Source of the DNA: JAIOSM01 sp964593725
Lineage (GTDB): Bacteria > Desulfobacterota > Desulfobacteria > Desulfobacterales > Desulfobacteraceae
DNA: 64,000 nucleotides
Assembly (NCBI GenBank): GCA_964593725.1
Contig: CAZQJS010000013.1
Span: forward strand, 1-64,000
Reading direction: 5' to 3'
Both the position numbers and the translations under genes were made by a program. Each line of letters starts with the position of its first letter. Within the stretch, counting starts at the first letter, position 1. The notes beneath the pieces were generated by a model that worked only from the letters and a program-made list of their open reading frames with translations, ran no database searches and was not told the origin of the DNA. Below are positions 17,459 through 26,263 of this stretch, piece by piece.

Positions 17459-18415
17459 ATGTTAGACGTTCCAAGGACCACTGACACTGTCTTGATGGTA
17501 AGACCCTATGATTTTGGATTTAATGAGGAGACAGGTCTGGATAATGAGTTTCAAAAACAGCTTATAGCTTCTGAAGAAGAGATTAATAAGAAAGCTAATA
17601 TTGAATTTCAGAATATGGTTGACACCCTCAGAAAAGAGGGTGTAATTGTATTGGTACTTGAAAAACCTGACGAGCCCTATGCAAAAGCCCCGGATGCTAT
17701 TTTCCCCAACAACTGGTTCTCAACGGAACATGATGGAACCATAATCATTTATCCCATGGCAGCACAAAGCAGACGTTTTGAAAAAAGACCCGGTGATGTT
17801 GAAAAACTCTTGAAAACAAATGGGTATAAAATTCGGAATGTGATAAATGTAGGCCACCTTGATGAAACTGACAGCTTCCTTGAAGGCACGGGCTCCATGG
17901 TAATAGACCATGCAGGTGAAATTGTTTATGCGGCAAGGTCCAGGAGGTGCAGTGATGAGCAGTTTGATAATTTTATCCGCCTTCGTTTTTATGAGGAAGG
18001 CATATTGTTTGATACAAAAAGCTCCAGCGGTCACCCTGTATACCATACCAATGTCATGATGGGAATAGGGGAGAAATTTGCTGTTGTCTGCCTTGAATGT
18101 ATATGTAATAAGGATGACAGAGACAGGGTTTACAACTCCCTGAATCGATTTTTTGATGTTATTGAAATATCCATGGATCAAATGGAGAATCATTTTTGCG
18201 GCAACATACTTGAAGTGCATTCCACAGATGGGCATCCTTTTATTGTGATGTCAAACCGGGCCTTTTCAGGTTATTCAAAGGAACAGCTCCATCGCCTTGA
18301 ACAATATGGCAGGATTTTACACGTTGATCTTGAAACCATTGAGACCGTCGGAGGAGGAAGTGCCAGGTGCATGATGGCTGAGATTTTTTCGGAAAAGATT
18401 AAAAAGGCTGATTAA
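17459..18415 (+). CDS. ctlX: CtlX-type citrulline/arginine-deiminase-superfamily hydrolase
   Basis: This 318-residue amidinotransferase-fold protein starts with the family segment TDTVLMVRPYDFGFNEETG. Substrate-binding acids are in APDAIFPNNWFS and GHLDETDSFLEGTGS. The catalytic His region is YHTNVMMGIG, and the nucleophilic Cys is near the C-terminus in GGGSARCMMAEIF. Relatives hydrolyse guanidino or ureido groups; CtlX is linked to citrulline use. Its last base overlaps the ATG of the acyltransferase gene, so the two are translationally coupled. Confidence 0.85.
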   Translation: MLDVPRTTDTVLMVRPYDFGFNEETGLDNEFQKQLIASEEEINKKANIEFQNMVDTLRKEGVIVLVLEKPDEPYAKAPDAIFPNNWFSTEHDGTIIIYPMAAQSRRFEKRPGDVEKLLKTNGYKIRNVINVGHLDETDSFLEGTGSMVIDHAGEIVYAARSRRCSDEQFDNFIRLRFYEEGILFDTKSSSGHPVYHTNVMMGIGEKFAVVCLECICNKDDRDRVYNSLNRFFDVIEISMDQMENHFCGNILEVHSTDGHPFIVMSNRAFSGYSKEQLHRLEQYGRILHVDLETIETVGGGSARCMMAEIFSEKIKKAD

Positions 18416-19314
18416 TGCTCTCTTTTCTCCCTTCATATGTAAAAGGAGTCTGCTCTTTTTTATTTTATACAATTAATTCCATAATTCTCTGCCTGCCTCT
18501 TTTTTTAGTTGCAGGCATTAAACTTATTGTCCGCATTCCGGTTATAACTGATTTTTGTACAAAGGCCCTCATATTTATTGCAAGTTTATGGATAAGCATT
18601 AATTCACTTAATACATGCCTGTTCAACAAAATAGAGTTTGATGTCCGGGGCCTTGAAAAACTTGAGGAAAAACAGTGGTACCTTGTTTTGTCCAACCATC
18701 AGTCATGGGTTGACATCCTTGTTCTCCAGAAAGTTCTGAACAGAAGAGTTCCCATGTTAAAGTTTTTTTTAAAAAAGGAACTTATATGGGTGCCTTTTCT
18801 GGGGTTTGCCTGGTGGGCGCTTGATTTTCCTTTTATGAAAAGATACTCAAGAAAATTTATAAAGAACAATCCCCATCTTAAGGGCAAAGATTTTAAAAAA
18901 ACAAAAGAAGCCTGTGAGAAATTTAAAACAACCCCGGTTTCAATAATGAATTTTGTGGAAGGCACCAGATTTACAGAAAAAAAGCAGAAGCAGCAGGGAG
19001 GAAATCTCAGATATCTGCTTAAACCCAGGGCAGGAGGGGTTGGCTTTGTTCTCGGATCAATGGGTGATATCCTTCATAATATTCTCAACATTACAATAGT
19101 CTATCCACAAAAGCATGCAACATTATGGGCATTCATGTCAGGCACAATTAAAAAGATAATAGTTGAAATTGAAGTTATGCCTGTAACCAGTGCCATTAAA
19201 GGTGATTTTTCCGGTGATGAGGCTTTTAAAAAGAGATTCTGCAGCTGGCTGAATGACTTATGGAAAGAGAAAGATAACAGAATAAAGCAAATCATGGAAG
19301 AGGACATGGATTAA
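18415..19314 (+). CDS. PlsC-type acyltransferase (YihG-like)
   Basis: This 299-residue membrane-associated 1-acylglycerol-3-phosphate-type acyltransferase has an N-terminal hydrophobic region with two membrane segments. The HX4D motif is NHQSWVDI, and the acceptor-binding motif is FVEGTRF. It resembles E. coli YihG in length and motif spacing. The start overlaps the ctlX-like stop (TAATG). It converges on the FapA gene with a 12-base gap and no visible terminator. Confidence 0.88.
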   Translation: MLSFLPSYVKGVCSFLFYTINSIILCLPLFLVAGIKLIVRIPVITDFCTKALIFIASLWISINSLNTCLFNKIEFDVRGLEKLEEKQWYLVLSNHQSWVDILVLQKVLNRRVPMLKFFLKKELIWVPFLGFAWWALDFPFMKRYSRKFIKNNPHLKGKDFKKTKEACEKFKTTPVSIMNFVEGTRFTEKKQKQQGGNLRYLLKPRAGGVGFVLGSMGDILHNILNITIVYPQKHATLWAFMSGTIKKIIVEIEVMPVTSAIKGDFSGDEAFKKRFCSWLNDLWKEKDNRIKQIMEEDMD

Positions 19315-19326
19315 AGTTAGTCTGGC

Positions 19327-21255
19327 TTATGTGATGACCATTTCATATTTTGATCTTATTTTTTCATCATCAGGCTTGTGCTTAAGCTCTTTTATTTTAA
19401 CATTTATCATTTTTTCCTTGATCCGTTTTTCAGAGAATATGCCATGGACAATTGTTCCCGGGAAAACAATACCGGTTACCTGAGTTGTTGTATCTCCGGG
19501 ATTTGCTTCACTCCATTGTGAAAGATGCTTTTTTTCCAGCTTTAAATCATCAATCTGCTGCTGGATTTTTTCCATTGAAGCTGCAAATTCCCGGGCATTT
19601 ATATACTGTTTTCTATCTTTGCTGATTAGCTGCTCCATTTTTTTCTCTTCTCTGTTTTTTGCCTTTAAAAGGGCTTTGATTTTTTCTTTAATTGCAGCAA
19701 GTTCTTTTCCCACAAAAGCATCTTTGCCAGTTCTGATAATATTGGGTTCTGATAGTTCAGTGCCAAGCTGTTTTGCAAAAACTCCCATCTTGGCAGTAAT
19801 TCTGCATGAAATTATTTTTCCTTCCTTTGCAATGCATGCTCCTGATGTTTCAATGTTAGAGTCCACAATCTCTTTTATTATATAAATATTTCCAAGGCAG
19901 GTGATTTTTGAATTGTGGATAAACTTGGCATATACATTTCCTTTGGCATAGATTTTTGCTTCATTGATTCCACCTGCAATGTTTAAATTACCCCGGGCAT
20001 GTATAACTCCGCCCCTGGTTTCCCGGGCAGTGACATCATTGCCGTTTACTTCAAAGCCGTCCTTTATACAGCCTTTTACTATAATATTGCCATCATATTT
20101 GATATGGCCTGTCTGGTAATTCACATCACCGTTAACTTTATACTCCTGGTTTACAACCACCAGACCTGCCCAGGTAAGTTTTGGATATCCATTGACAGAT
20201 GCGAGTATTTTAAGACGGTCTTCTGACAATCTTGCGCCCCTGCCATATCTCAGCTTGATATCCAGGGCTTGATTTGCTGCAAGCTCCTTATCAAAAATAG
20301 TCCTGCCGCTGAATGAGGCCTTCAGCGGAGTTTTTTCGGCAAGTACAGTCCCTTTCTCCACCTGGGGTATGATCCCCCTGTCTTTGTAGTCAATTCTCCC
20401 TCCGGAACTTAATCCTCCGGCTTTTAAATGATCTGTGTCAAAAAAATATTCTATTTTTGCGCTTTTTCCCTCCACCGGCTTAATCCCTTTTGCTGCTATA
20501 AAGCCTTTTCTCCTGAAACCCCGTGATTGTATAAAGTCCATAAAAAGATCATTGTTCACCAGGCCAAAAGTAATGCCTTTTTGAATTAGAAGTTCTCTTA
20601 TATCCTCTGGGTTGATATTATCGGAAAAATCATCGGTTTTTGATATGAGTGCAAAAAGTGTATCCCGGCTTACTTCAAGTTTTATACCTTTCTTTAAGAT
20701 TTCTGTTGTGCCGATAGCAGAAGATGATTCAGATTCAAAGCCGGCTTTGCCCTTTTTATTATCTTTGGATATCTTTTCTTTCAGATTTGTCTTTTCAATA
20801 TCACCATGGGAATAGTCCTGTTTTATCTCCTTGATGAGCCGGTTCTGGGTTTTTAGTATTAAATTGCGGTGTTTAACAGTGATTATGCCGGCAGTAACAA
20901 GGATATCGCCAATGAGCCGTGGATTTTTTTTTGTCTTAAAACTCTGACTTTGCTCTTCCAGGGCAAGATCAAGCACACTCCTGGAAATGAGACCTTTATT
21001 AATGGCAATTGTCCCAAATTTAATATCTTTCTGGCGCAGTTCAATGGCCTTTGTTGCAGTGACAAGCCTTTTTAAATTCTGGGGAGTGATAAGATCATTG
21101 GTGAGAAAGTACTCTTTTAATGCCTCTTCAGGGTCACCTGCCTCTGAACAGACCTTCATTGCTTCATCAAACTCATCTTCTGTCACAAGGGAGTTTTTTA
21201 TGGCAAGCCTGCCAAGTAACGGGATTTTCGCAAAACCGCTGGTTGCTTTGTCCAT
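19327..21255 (-). CDS. FapA-type (DUF342) scaffold protein with two N-terminal repeats
   Basis: In this 642-residue protein, about residues 205-510 form the FapA/DUF342 region. It contains AAKGIKPVEGKSAKIEYFFD, RIDYKDRGIIPQVEKG, and a glycine-spaced right-handed beta-helix (GNVYAKFIHNSKITCLGNIY). Residues 1-150 hold two similar modules (LGRLAIKNSLVTEDEFDEAM and IGDILVTAGIITVKHRN). These resemble the small helical N-domains of type II secretion/pilus ATPases. A coiled coil covers about 510-590. FapA proteins are linked to flagellar or polysaccharide-related scaffolds. This one is not near flagellar genes and closes the parAB-ispH operon. Confidence 0.85.
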   Translation of the reverse strand: MDKATSGFAKIPLLGRLAIKNSLVTEDEFDEAMKVCSEAGDPEEALKEYFLTNDLITPQNLKRLVTATKAIELRQKDIKFGTIAINKGLISRSVLDLALEEQSQSFKTKKNPRLIGDILVTAGIITVKHRNLILKTQNRLIKEIKQDYSHGDIEKTNLKEKISKDNKKGKAGFESESSSAIGTTEILKKGIKLEVSRDTLFALISKTDDFSDNINPEDIRELLIQKGITFGLVNNDLFMDFIQSRGFRRKGFIAAKGIKPVEGKSAKIEYFFDTDHLKAGGLSSGGRIDYKDRGIIPQVEKGTVLAEKTPLKASFSGRTIFDKELAANQALDIKLRYGRGARLSEDRLKILASVNGYPKLTWAGLVVVNQEYKVNGDVNYQTGHIKYDGNIIVKGCIKDGFEVNGNDVTARETRGGVIHARGNLNIAGGINEAKIYAKGNVYAKFIHNSKITCLGNIYIIKEIVDSNIETSGACIAKEGKIISCRITAKMGVFAKQLGTELSEPNIIRTGKDAFVGKELAAIKEKIKALLKAKNREEKKMEQLISKDRKQYINAREFAASMEKIQQQIDDLKLEKKHLSQWSEANPGDTTTQVTGIVFPGTIVHGIFSEKRIKEKMINVKIKELKHKPDDEKIRSKYEMVIT

Positions 21256-21274
21256 GGGTATATCCTGTAATGGA

Positions 21275-22990
21275 TTAAATTATTCCGGCAATTATCCCGG
21301 CGATAATATAATTAAATTCAATAATAAATCTGAACTGTATTCTGGATTTAATATTTTCTTTATTAATATATAAGGTAATATATAGCATTAACAGGGGGGA
21401 TAATACAAGAAAAAATCCAGGGCCGGGAATTATACTAAACAAGGATGCTGCAGCAAGAACAATGGATATAGAAATTAATATCTGTTTTATTATCTGTATG
21501 CTTTTTTTTTCGCCGATGAGAATGGGTATGGTCTCCCTGCCTGTTATCCTGTCACCCTGTATACCGAGTATATCAAGCAGGGAAGTTGTTACAAAGACGA
21601 GCCCTGTGGAGAATAGAAATGCTGTACATGCAGGCAGAATATCTCCACTGTTTGATATTGCAGGCAGGATCGATGTGACTATTCCCCATGCCATGGCAAT
21701 AAGAATAGTTTTTGCCCCTGGAATGTCCTTGATACGTCTTATTCTTTTTTTCCCCATGAAGTGCGGGATTATTTTTAAATTATATGACAGCCCAAGCATG
21801 CTCATTGTCAATAAAAGAGAAAAACATGTTATTCCGGTTTTAAAGGAGAGAAAAAGGCCTGCTGCACCGAAAATACAGATTGTAATGCAGCACAGGGCAT
21901 AATTATTCTTATATAACAACGCTCTGTCAGGATTATTATATTGATCTGATTTGATTGCAAACAGGTTATTGAGCACCTGCATGGATAAAATATAGAGAAA
22001 TGCAATGGCCGTGTGGATCAAATTGTTTTCAAAGGATTGAATCCTGGAACAGGCATAGGTCATACTGCCGGCTCCCAGGGCCAGCATAATATTTGTGTGC
22101 AGAAGAAAGTCCCGTATTCTAAACAGGGTATTGGACAGTGCACTATTTTTTTTCAGGTTCTTTTCAATCTCCCTGTATGCTTTACTTATTATCCAGTTGG
22201 GAGTGGAGGCACCAGCTGTGATTGCAATGGATTGTGCAGCAGCAAGGGATGAAAGGTCAAGTTCTGAGATGTCTTCAACATGAAAGGCTTTTTTCCCGGA
22301 ACTGCGGGCAATTTTAAAAAGCCTTCTGGTATTACCGCTCTTTTTCCCGCCAAGTACGATGATTGCATCATTGTTTTCAGCAATATTCCGTGTTTCAGTC
22401 TGCCGTTTTTCCGTGGAATTACAGATGGTGTTAAAAACTTTATAATGGGAGTGTTCTGTTTCAGCCCACTCCTTAATTTTTTTGAAAAAACTTGTATCCT
22501 GGGTTGTCTGGGCGACAATCACAGCCCTGTCAAAGTCTGGCAGGAGCTTAAGCTCCTCTGAGTCTGATATGATATGCCCTTTTCCCTGTGCATAACCAAA
22601 GAGTCCTTTGACTTCAGGGTGGTTTTTATCCCCAATGATTAATATCTCATACCCCCTGTCTGCATATTTTTTAATAATGGATTGAACCATGACAACCCGG
22701 GGGCAGGTGGCATTGATTACTTTAAAGCCTGCATCTGACAGGGATTTTTCTTCTTCCGGGGGGATGCCATGTGCCCTGATGAGCACTATACCATCCCCGT
22801 TTTCAGGCACATTATCAATGGTGGAGATGCCTTTCTGGGAGAGTACATCCATGACCTGGGGGTTATGAATCAGAGGACCGTAGGTATAAAGGGAATCCAG
22901 GGAGGCATTTGAGGCATCAAGTGCCATTTCGACTGCACGCCGTACACCCATGCAGAAACCTGCTGTACGTGCAACCGTTATTTTCATCAA
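21275..22990 (-). CDS. ispH: IspH (HMBPP reductase) fused to a UbiA-type prenyltransferase
   Basis: Residues 1 to about 280 are a complete IspH, the [4Fe-4S] enzyme making IPP/DMAPP in the last step of the MEP pathway. Its cluster cysteines are C13 (AGFCMGVRRAV), C96 (NATCPRV) and C190 (NTICNSTEKR). The His/Glu active-site segment GDKNHPEVKGLFG (H124, E126) is also intact. Residues about 285-571 form a membrane domain of about eight helices. Its UbiA-like features are NNLFAIKSDQYNNPDR (341-356, an altered first Asp motif), LSYNLKIIP and DILGIQGDRITGRETIPI (473-490, second Asp motif). The gene overlaps parB by 4 bases. The fusion would tie isoprenoid precursor formation to a prenyl-transfer step. 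The acceptor is unknown. Confidence 0.88.
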   Translation of the reverse strand: MMKITVARTAGFCMGVRRAVEMALDASNASLDSLYTYGPLIHNPQVMDVLSQKGISTIDNVPENGDGIVLIRAHGIPPEEEKSLSDAGFKVINATCPRVVMVQSIIKKYADRGYEILIIGDKNHPEVKGLFGYAQGKGHIISDSEELKLLPDFDRAVIVAQTTQDTSFFKKIKEWAETEHSHYKVFNTICNSTEKRQTETRNIAENNDAIIVLGGKKSGNTRRLFKIARSSGKKAFHVEDISELDLSSLAAAQSIAITAGASTPNWIISKAYREIEKNLKKNSALSNTLFRIRDFLLHTNIMLALGAGSMTYACSRIQSFENNLIHTAIAFLYILSMQVLNNLFAIKSDQYNNPDRALLYKNNYALCCITICIFGAAGLFLSFKTGITCFSLLLTMSMLGLSYNLKIIPHFMGKKRIRRIKDIPGAKTILIAMAWGIVTSILPAISNSGDILPACTAFLFSTGLVFVTTSLLDILGIQGDRITGRETIPILIGEKKSIQIIKQILISISIVLAAASLFSIIPGPGFFLVLSPLLMLYITLYINKENIKSRIQFRFIIEFNYIIAGIIAGII

Positions 22991-23853
22991 TCTTCAAACA
23001 GGAGCTTCATGAGACGTTCAAATTCTGCCCGGTTAGTATATCTTACCTCTATTACGCCTTTTGCTCCCTGTCTTACGACTCTGACCGTGGTGTCCAGCTG
23101 TTTTGAAAGTTTTTTTGAAATATCAAAGGCAATAACCTTTCTTGGGGGAACTTTTTTAAGTTTTACTTCAGAAAGCTGTTTTTTTATTGTGCTGACATAT
23201 CGTTCCGTCTGCCTGACCGATAAATCTTTTGCCAAAACAAGCTGCCATACTTCCATTTGATCATCTTCATTTCCAGCACCCAGAATACTTCTTGCATGTC
23301 CCATTGTTATCTTATTTTCAATAAGGCTGTCTTTAATCTGTTCCGGCAGTGTCCTGAGTCTCATGAGATTTGCAATGGTTGATCTGCTTCTTCCAATTCT
23401 GTTTGAAATCATCTCCTGATTGTAATTGAACTCTGTTGTAAGCCTGTAATAGGCTTCTCCCTCTTCCAGGGCGTTCAGGTCCTGGCGCTGGACATTTTCA
23501 ATAATTGCAACTTCAAGGGCCTGCTCATCGGTCAGATCTTTAACAAAAACCGGAATATGAGTAAGGTTTGCAAGTTGAGCAGCCCTGAGCCTGCGTTCTC
23601 CTGCGATTAATTCATATGAGCCGTCAATACTGCGCACAAGAAGGGGTTGAATAACTCCCTGCTCAAGAATGGAATCCTTAAGCTCTTCCAGCTCTTCTTT
23701 GGAAAAATTTGTCCGGGGCTGAAACCTGTTTGGTTTGATGTCATCAATGGGGCATTGAAAATGGGTGTCAGCCGAGTAATCTCCTGTTTCACTGATGTCT
23801 GGTATGAGTGATGCAACACCGCGTCCCAGACCTGTTTTTTTCTGTTTCTTCAT
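22987..23853 (-). CDS. parB: ParB/Spo0J-family chromosome partition protein
   Basis: This 288-residue protein has an N-terminal ParA-interacting tail (TGLGRGVASLIPD) and the CTPase/ParB nuclease-like fold with ELIAGERRLRAA. A helix-turn-helix region (MISNRIGRSRSTIANLMRLRTLP) recognises parS, and a dimerisation domain follows at the C-terminus. It forms a partition complex for chromosome segregation with the upstream ParA. It overlaps parA by 4 bases and ispH by 4 bases. I found no parS-like 16-mer while reading, but did not search exhaustively. Confidence 0.95.
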   Translation of the reverse strand: MKKQKKTGLGRGVASLIPDISETGDYSADTHFQCPIDDIKPNRFQPRTNFSKEELEELKDSILEQGVIQPLLVRSIDGSYELIAGERRLRAAQLANLTHIPVFVKDLTDEQALEVAIIENVQRQDLNALEEGEAYYRLTTEFNYNQEMISNRIGRSRSTIANLMRLRTLPEQIKDSLIENKITMGHARSILGAGNEDDQMEVWQLVLAKDLSVRQTERYVSTIKKQLSEVKLKKVPPRKVIAFDISKKLSKQLDTTVRVVRQGAKGVIEVRYTNRAEFERLMKLLFED

Positions 23854-24611
23854 AATCGTTTAAGCAGCTCCTTTGTAAAGGATAGATAAGATTGCGCACC
23901 AACCGAGGATTTATCATAAAAGATAATCGGTATGCCATAACTTGGTGCTTCACCAAGCTTAATATTGCGTGGGATTTTTGTTTTAAAAACCATCTCCTTA
24001 AAATACTTTTCAGCCTCTTCCACAACGTTTTTGGAAAGGTTTGTTCTGCTGTCATACATTGTAAACAGTATGCCTTTGATTTTCAAGGTGGAATTGACCG
24101 AAGACTTAATTCTTTTTACTGTATCAAGGAGCTGTCCTAAACCTTCCAGGGCAAAAAATTCGCTCTGGAGAGGCACCACTATGGAAGTTGAGGCACACAG
24201 GGCATTCAGGGTTAAAAGGCTCAGGGAGGGCGGGCAGTCAATGATAATAAACTGAAAGTCGTCTTTTATTGTTGTAAGGAGGGTTTTTAAAATTTTTTCC
24301 CTTGCTTCCTGGTTTATCATTTCCACTTCAAAACCAATGAGGTTGACATTGGCCGGAAGAATTTTTAAATTTTTCTGGTTTGTGGATAAGATAATATCAT
24401 CAATATCAACCTCTCCAATCATTGCATCATACATGGAGTGCACCAGGGATGGTTTGTCAATGCCCAGGCTGGTTGTGGTATTTGCCTGGGGATCACAATC
24501 CACAAGCAGTGTTTTTTTTCCAAACTCGGCCAGGGCTGCTGATAGATTAACAGCAGTTGTTGTTTTCCCAACCCCGCCTTTTTGATTTGCTAAGCTGATA
24601 ATTTCTGTCAT
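23850..24611 (-). CDS. parA: ParA/Soj-family chromosome partition ATPase
   Basis: This 253-residue deviant Walker ATPase of the chromosomal Soj type has Walker A KGGVGKTTTAVN (with the signature Lys), Walker A' region VDCDPQAN and Walker B FIIIDCPPSLSLLT. There is no N-terminal DNA-binding extension, which fits chromosomal rather than plasmid ParA. It opens the operon parA-parB-ispH::ubiA-fapA. The Shine-Dalgarno sequence before the ATG is weak. Confidence 0.95.
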   Translation of the reverse strand: MTEIISLANQKGGVGKTTTAVNLSAALAEFGKKTLLVDCDPQANTTTSLGIDKPSLVHSMYDAMIGEVDIDDIILSTNQKNLKILPANVNLIGFEVEMINQEAREKILKTLLTTIKDDFQFIIIDCPPSLSLLTLNALCASTSIVVPLQSEFFALEGLGQLLDTVKRIKSSVNSTLKIKGILFTMYDSRTNLSKNVVEEAEKYFKEMVFKTKIPRNIKLGEAPSYGIPIIFYDKSSVGAQSYLSFTKELLKRL

Positions 24612-24693
24612 AATTTAAATCCAATATCATAGTTTGGAAACCAGAGCAATTTTTTTTAACCTTTTTAAAATGAACTTTTTAAAATAAAAAATT

Positions 24694-24727
24694 AAAACCC
24701 GGTACAGAACAAGCCTGGCCGGGTTTT
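24694..24727 (-). terminator. Terminator of the HdrD-like selenoprotein gene
   Basis: The stem AAAACCCGG / CCGGGTTTT has a 16-base loop and lies 24 bases beyond the stop codon of the leftward gene. On the minus strand it is followed by a T-rich tract. Confidence 0.75.
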
Positions 24728-24750
24728 TATTTTTTTTAAAATAATTTTTT

Positions 24751-26070
24751 TTACATTTCTGTTTCCGGATGAAATACGTTAACACCCTTGAGGTCATCAC
24801 CAAGATATTCGCGTTCATTTGGTCCCAGGATACCAAGGGACAGGCAGATCAACGTCCATAAATGCACCACAGGGTAGTTGCTTCCATAATGTTCGCTCAA
24901 CTCATGGATCTGGGCATGGCAGTTATGGCATGGTGCAATGCAGTAGTCAGCTCCTGTTGCTTTTATCTGGTTATCTTTAATTTTTCCATAGGCAAGTCTT
25001 TCCTCCTTGAACCCTGACTGCAGGAATCCTCCTCCTCCTCCGCAGCAGAAGTTGTTGGACTTGTTTGGTGTCATATCTATGAAATTTTCTTCTCCGACAA
25101 CTGATTTTACTACAAATCTCAAATCCTCTGCAATTGGATCACCAAAGGATTTGCGCACAATCTGACAGGGATCCTGGACAGTAAATTTGATTTTCAGATC
25201 TTTATTCCAGTCAGAATTAACCTTAAGTTTACCTTCCCTTATCCATCTTGCATAATATTCATAAATATTTTTTACCTGGAATTTATGCTCAATATTGAAT
25301 TTTTTCAGTCCTGCCAGGACTGAGAATGTTACATGCCCTCACTCGGTATTGAGGAACGTTTTGCACCCCACATCATCTGCGGCATTTGCCGTCTGTTTTG
25401 TAAGATGTTTCCATGCATCGTCATCAGCCATGAACATACAATAGTTCTCTCCTGCCCATCCTTTACTTGTATATGTCCAGTCTGCACCAACAAGATGCAG
25501 AATTTTCCATAGAGGCACAAGTTCATCAGGTTCTGTTACAGGCTCCCTGGAATTCTGGTTAAGTACAAATTCGGTTCCCTGTTTATCAATGGGGGCTTTC
25601 ATATCTGCAAACTCGGGCTGGGCCTCCTGGTACTCCTCAAGTACATCATTCACAACAAATTCAAAATCATCTGGAGGAGTACCCATGGCGCTGCCGGATT
25701 CATTTGCAAGGGCAGCATCACAGGAGCCCAGAATACCCTTTGGCCGGGTTTCCCTGGGCCATGACTGTCTGGTATAGAATATGAGCTGGGGAATATTTAT
25801 CTCCATGGGGCATACATAAATACAGCGTTGGCACATTGTACACATCCATGCCCACTCCGTGCTCAGGATCTCCTCATCCATGCCAAGGGCTGCCATTCTT
25901 AAGAATTTTCTCGGGTCCATATCCTTAAGTCCTGTGGCAGGACATCCGGATGAGCATGCTCCGCATGTAAGGCATGCATTCAGGTTCCCGCCGTCAGGCA
26001 GAAGTTCCATAACTTTATCTTTGAAGACACTTTTTCTGCCTCCGTCAATCTTAATAGCTGCTTCAGCCAT
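24751..26070 (-). CDS. HdrD/DsrK/TmcB-like Fe-S oxidoreductase, predicted selenoprotein
   Basis: One frame of 439 residues runs from the ATG at 26070 (preceded by GGAGG) to a stop at 24751, interrupted only by UGA at 25341-25339. Before it lie two ferredoxin motifs, LTCGACSSGCP and WMCTMCQRCIYVCP. UGA is codon 244 in the context NTE-U-GHV, where relatives have the E-C-G-H cysteine of the CCG domain. The 60 codons after it are open and encode family-like sequence with VQDPCQIV (C302), joining CCGGGGG (C342-C343) and CIAPCHNC (C381, C384). These residues bind the noncubane or [4Fe-4S] catalytic cluster in HdrB/HdrD. The protein probably moves electrons between thiols or quinones and another carrier. 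The partner is unknown, since the gene stands alone. Reading it as two genes would be an error. Confidence 0.85.
25305..25341 (-). promoter_or_regulatory. UGA selenocysteine codon with bacterial SECIS-like hairpin
   Basis: UGA occupies 25341-25339. After 15 bases comes the stem TCAGTCCT (25323-25316), loop GGC (25315-25313) and AGGACTGA (25312-25305), all eight pairs Watson-Crick. The loop starts with G and lies 23 bases after the UGA. Both match what is known for bacterial SECIS elements (apical-loop G, roughly 16-37 bases from UGA). It lies inside the coding region, as in other bacterial selenoprotein genes. Confidence 0.8.
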
Positions 26071-26206
26071 GCTGTGCTTTCCTCCGTTTTAAAACGATTG
26101 TATTAAAATTTAATATACTTAAGTAATAATTTATCATGCTCAATCACCCATATTTATTTCTCGTATTATGGCTGTTATGTCAATAGATTTTTTGAAAAAA
26201 GAGTGT

Positions 26207-26234
26207 TTGACAAATTATTTGTCTGCGCTAATAT
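26207..26234 (+). promoter_or_regulatory. Promoter of hrpA
   Basis: TTGACA (26207-26212) and TAATAT (26229-26234) are separated by 16 bases. The predicted transcription start lies only about 20-25 bases before the hrpA ATG, which has no good ribosome-binding site. Confidence 0.6.
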
Positions 26235-26263
26235 CTGATAAATTATATTGGTAACATTATACA

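Noticed and set aside
24751..25338. The HdrD-like gene as two separate genes or a pseudogene broken by a nonsense mutation.
   Set aside because: The frame is open on both sides, the UGA replaces a conserved Cys codon and a SECIS-like hairpin follows at the right distance; a random stop would not show these.
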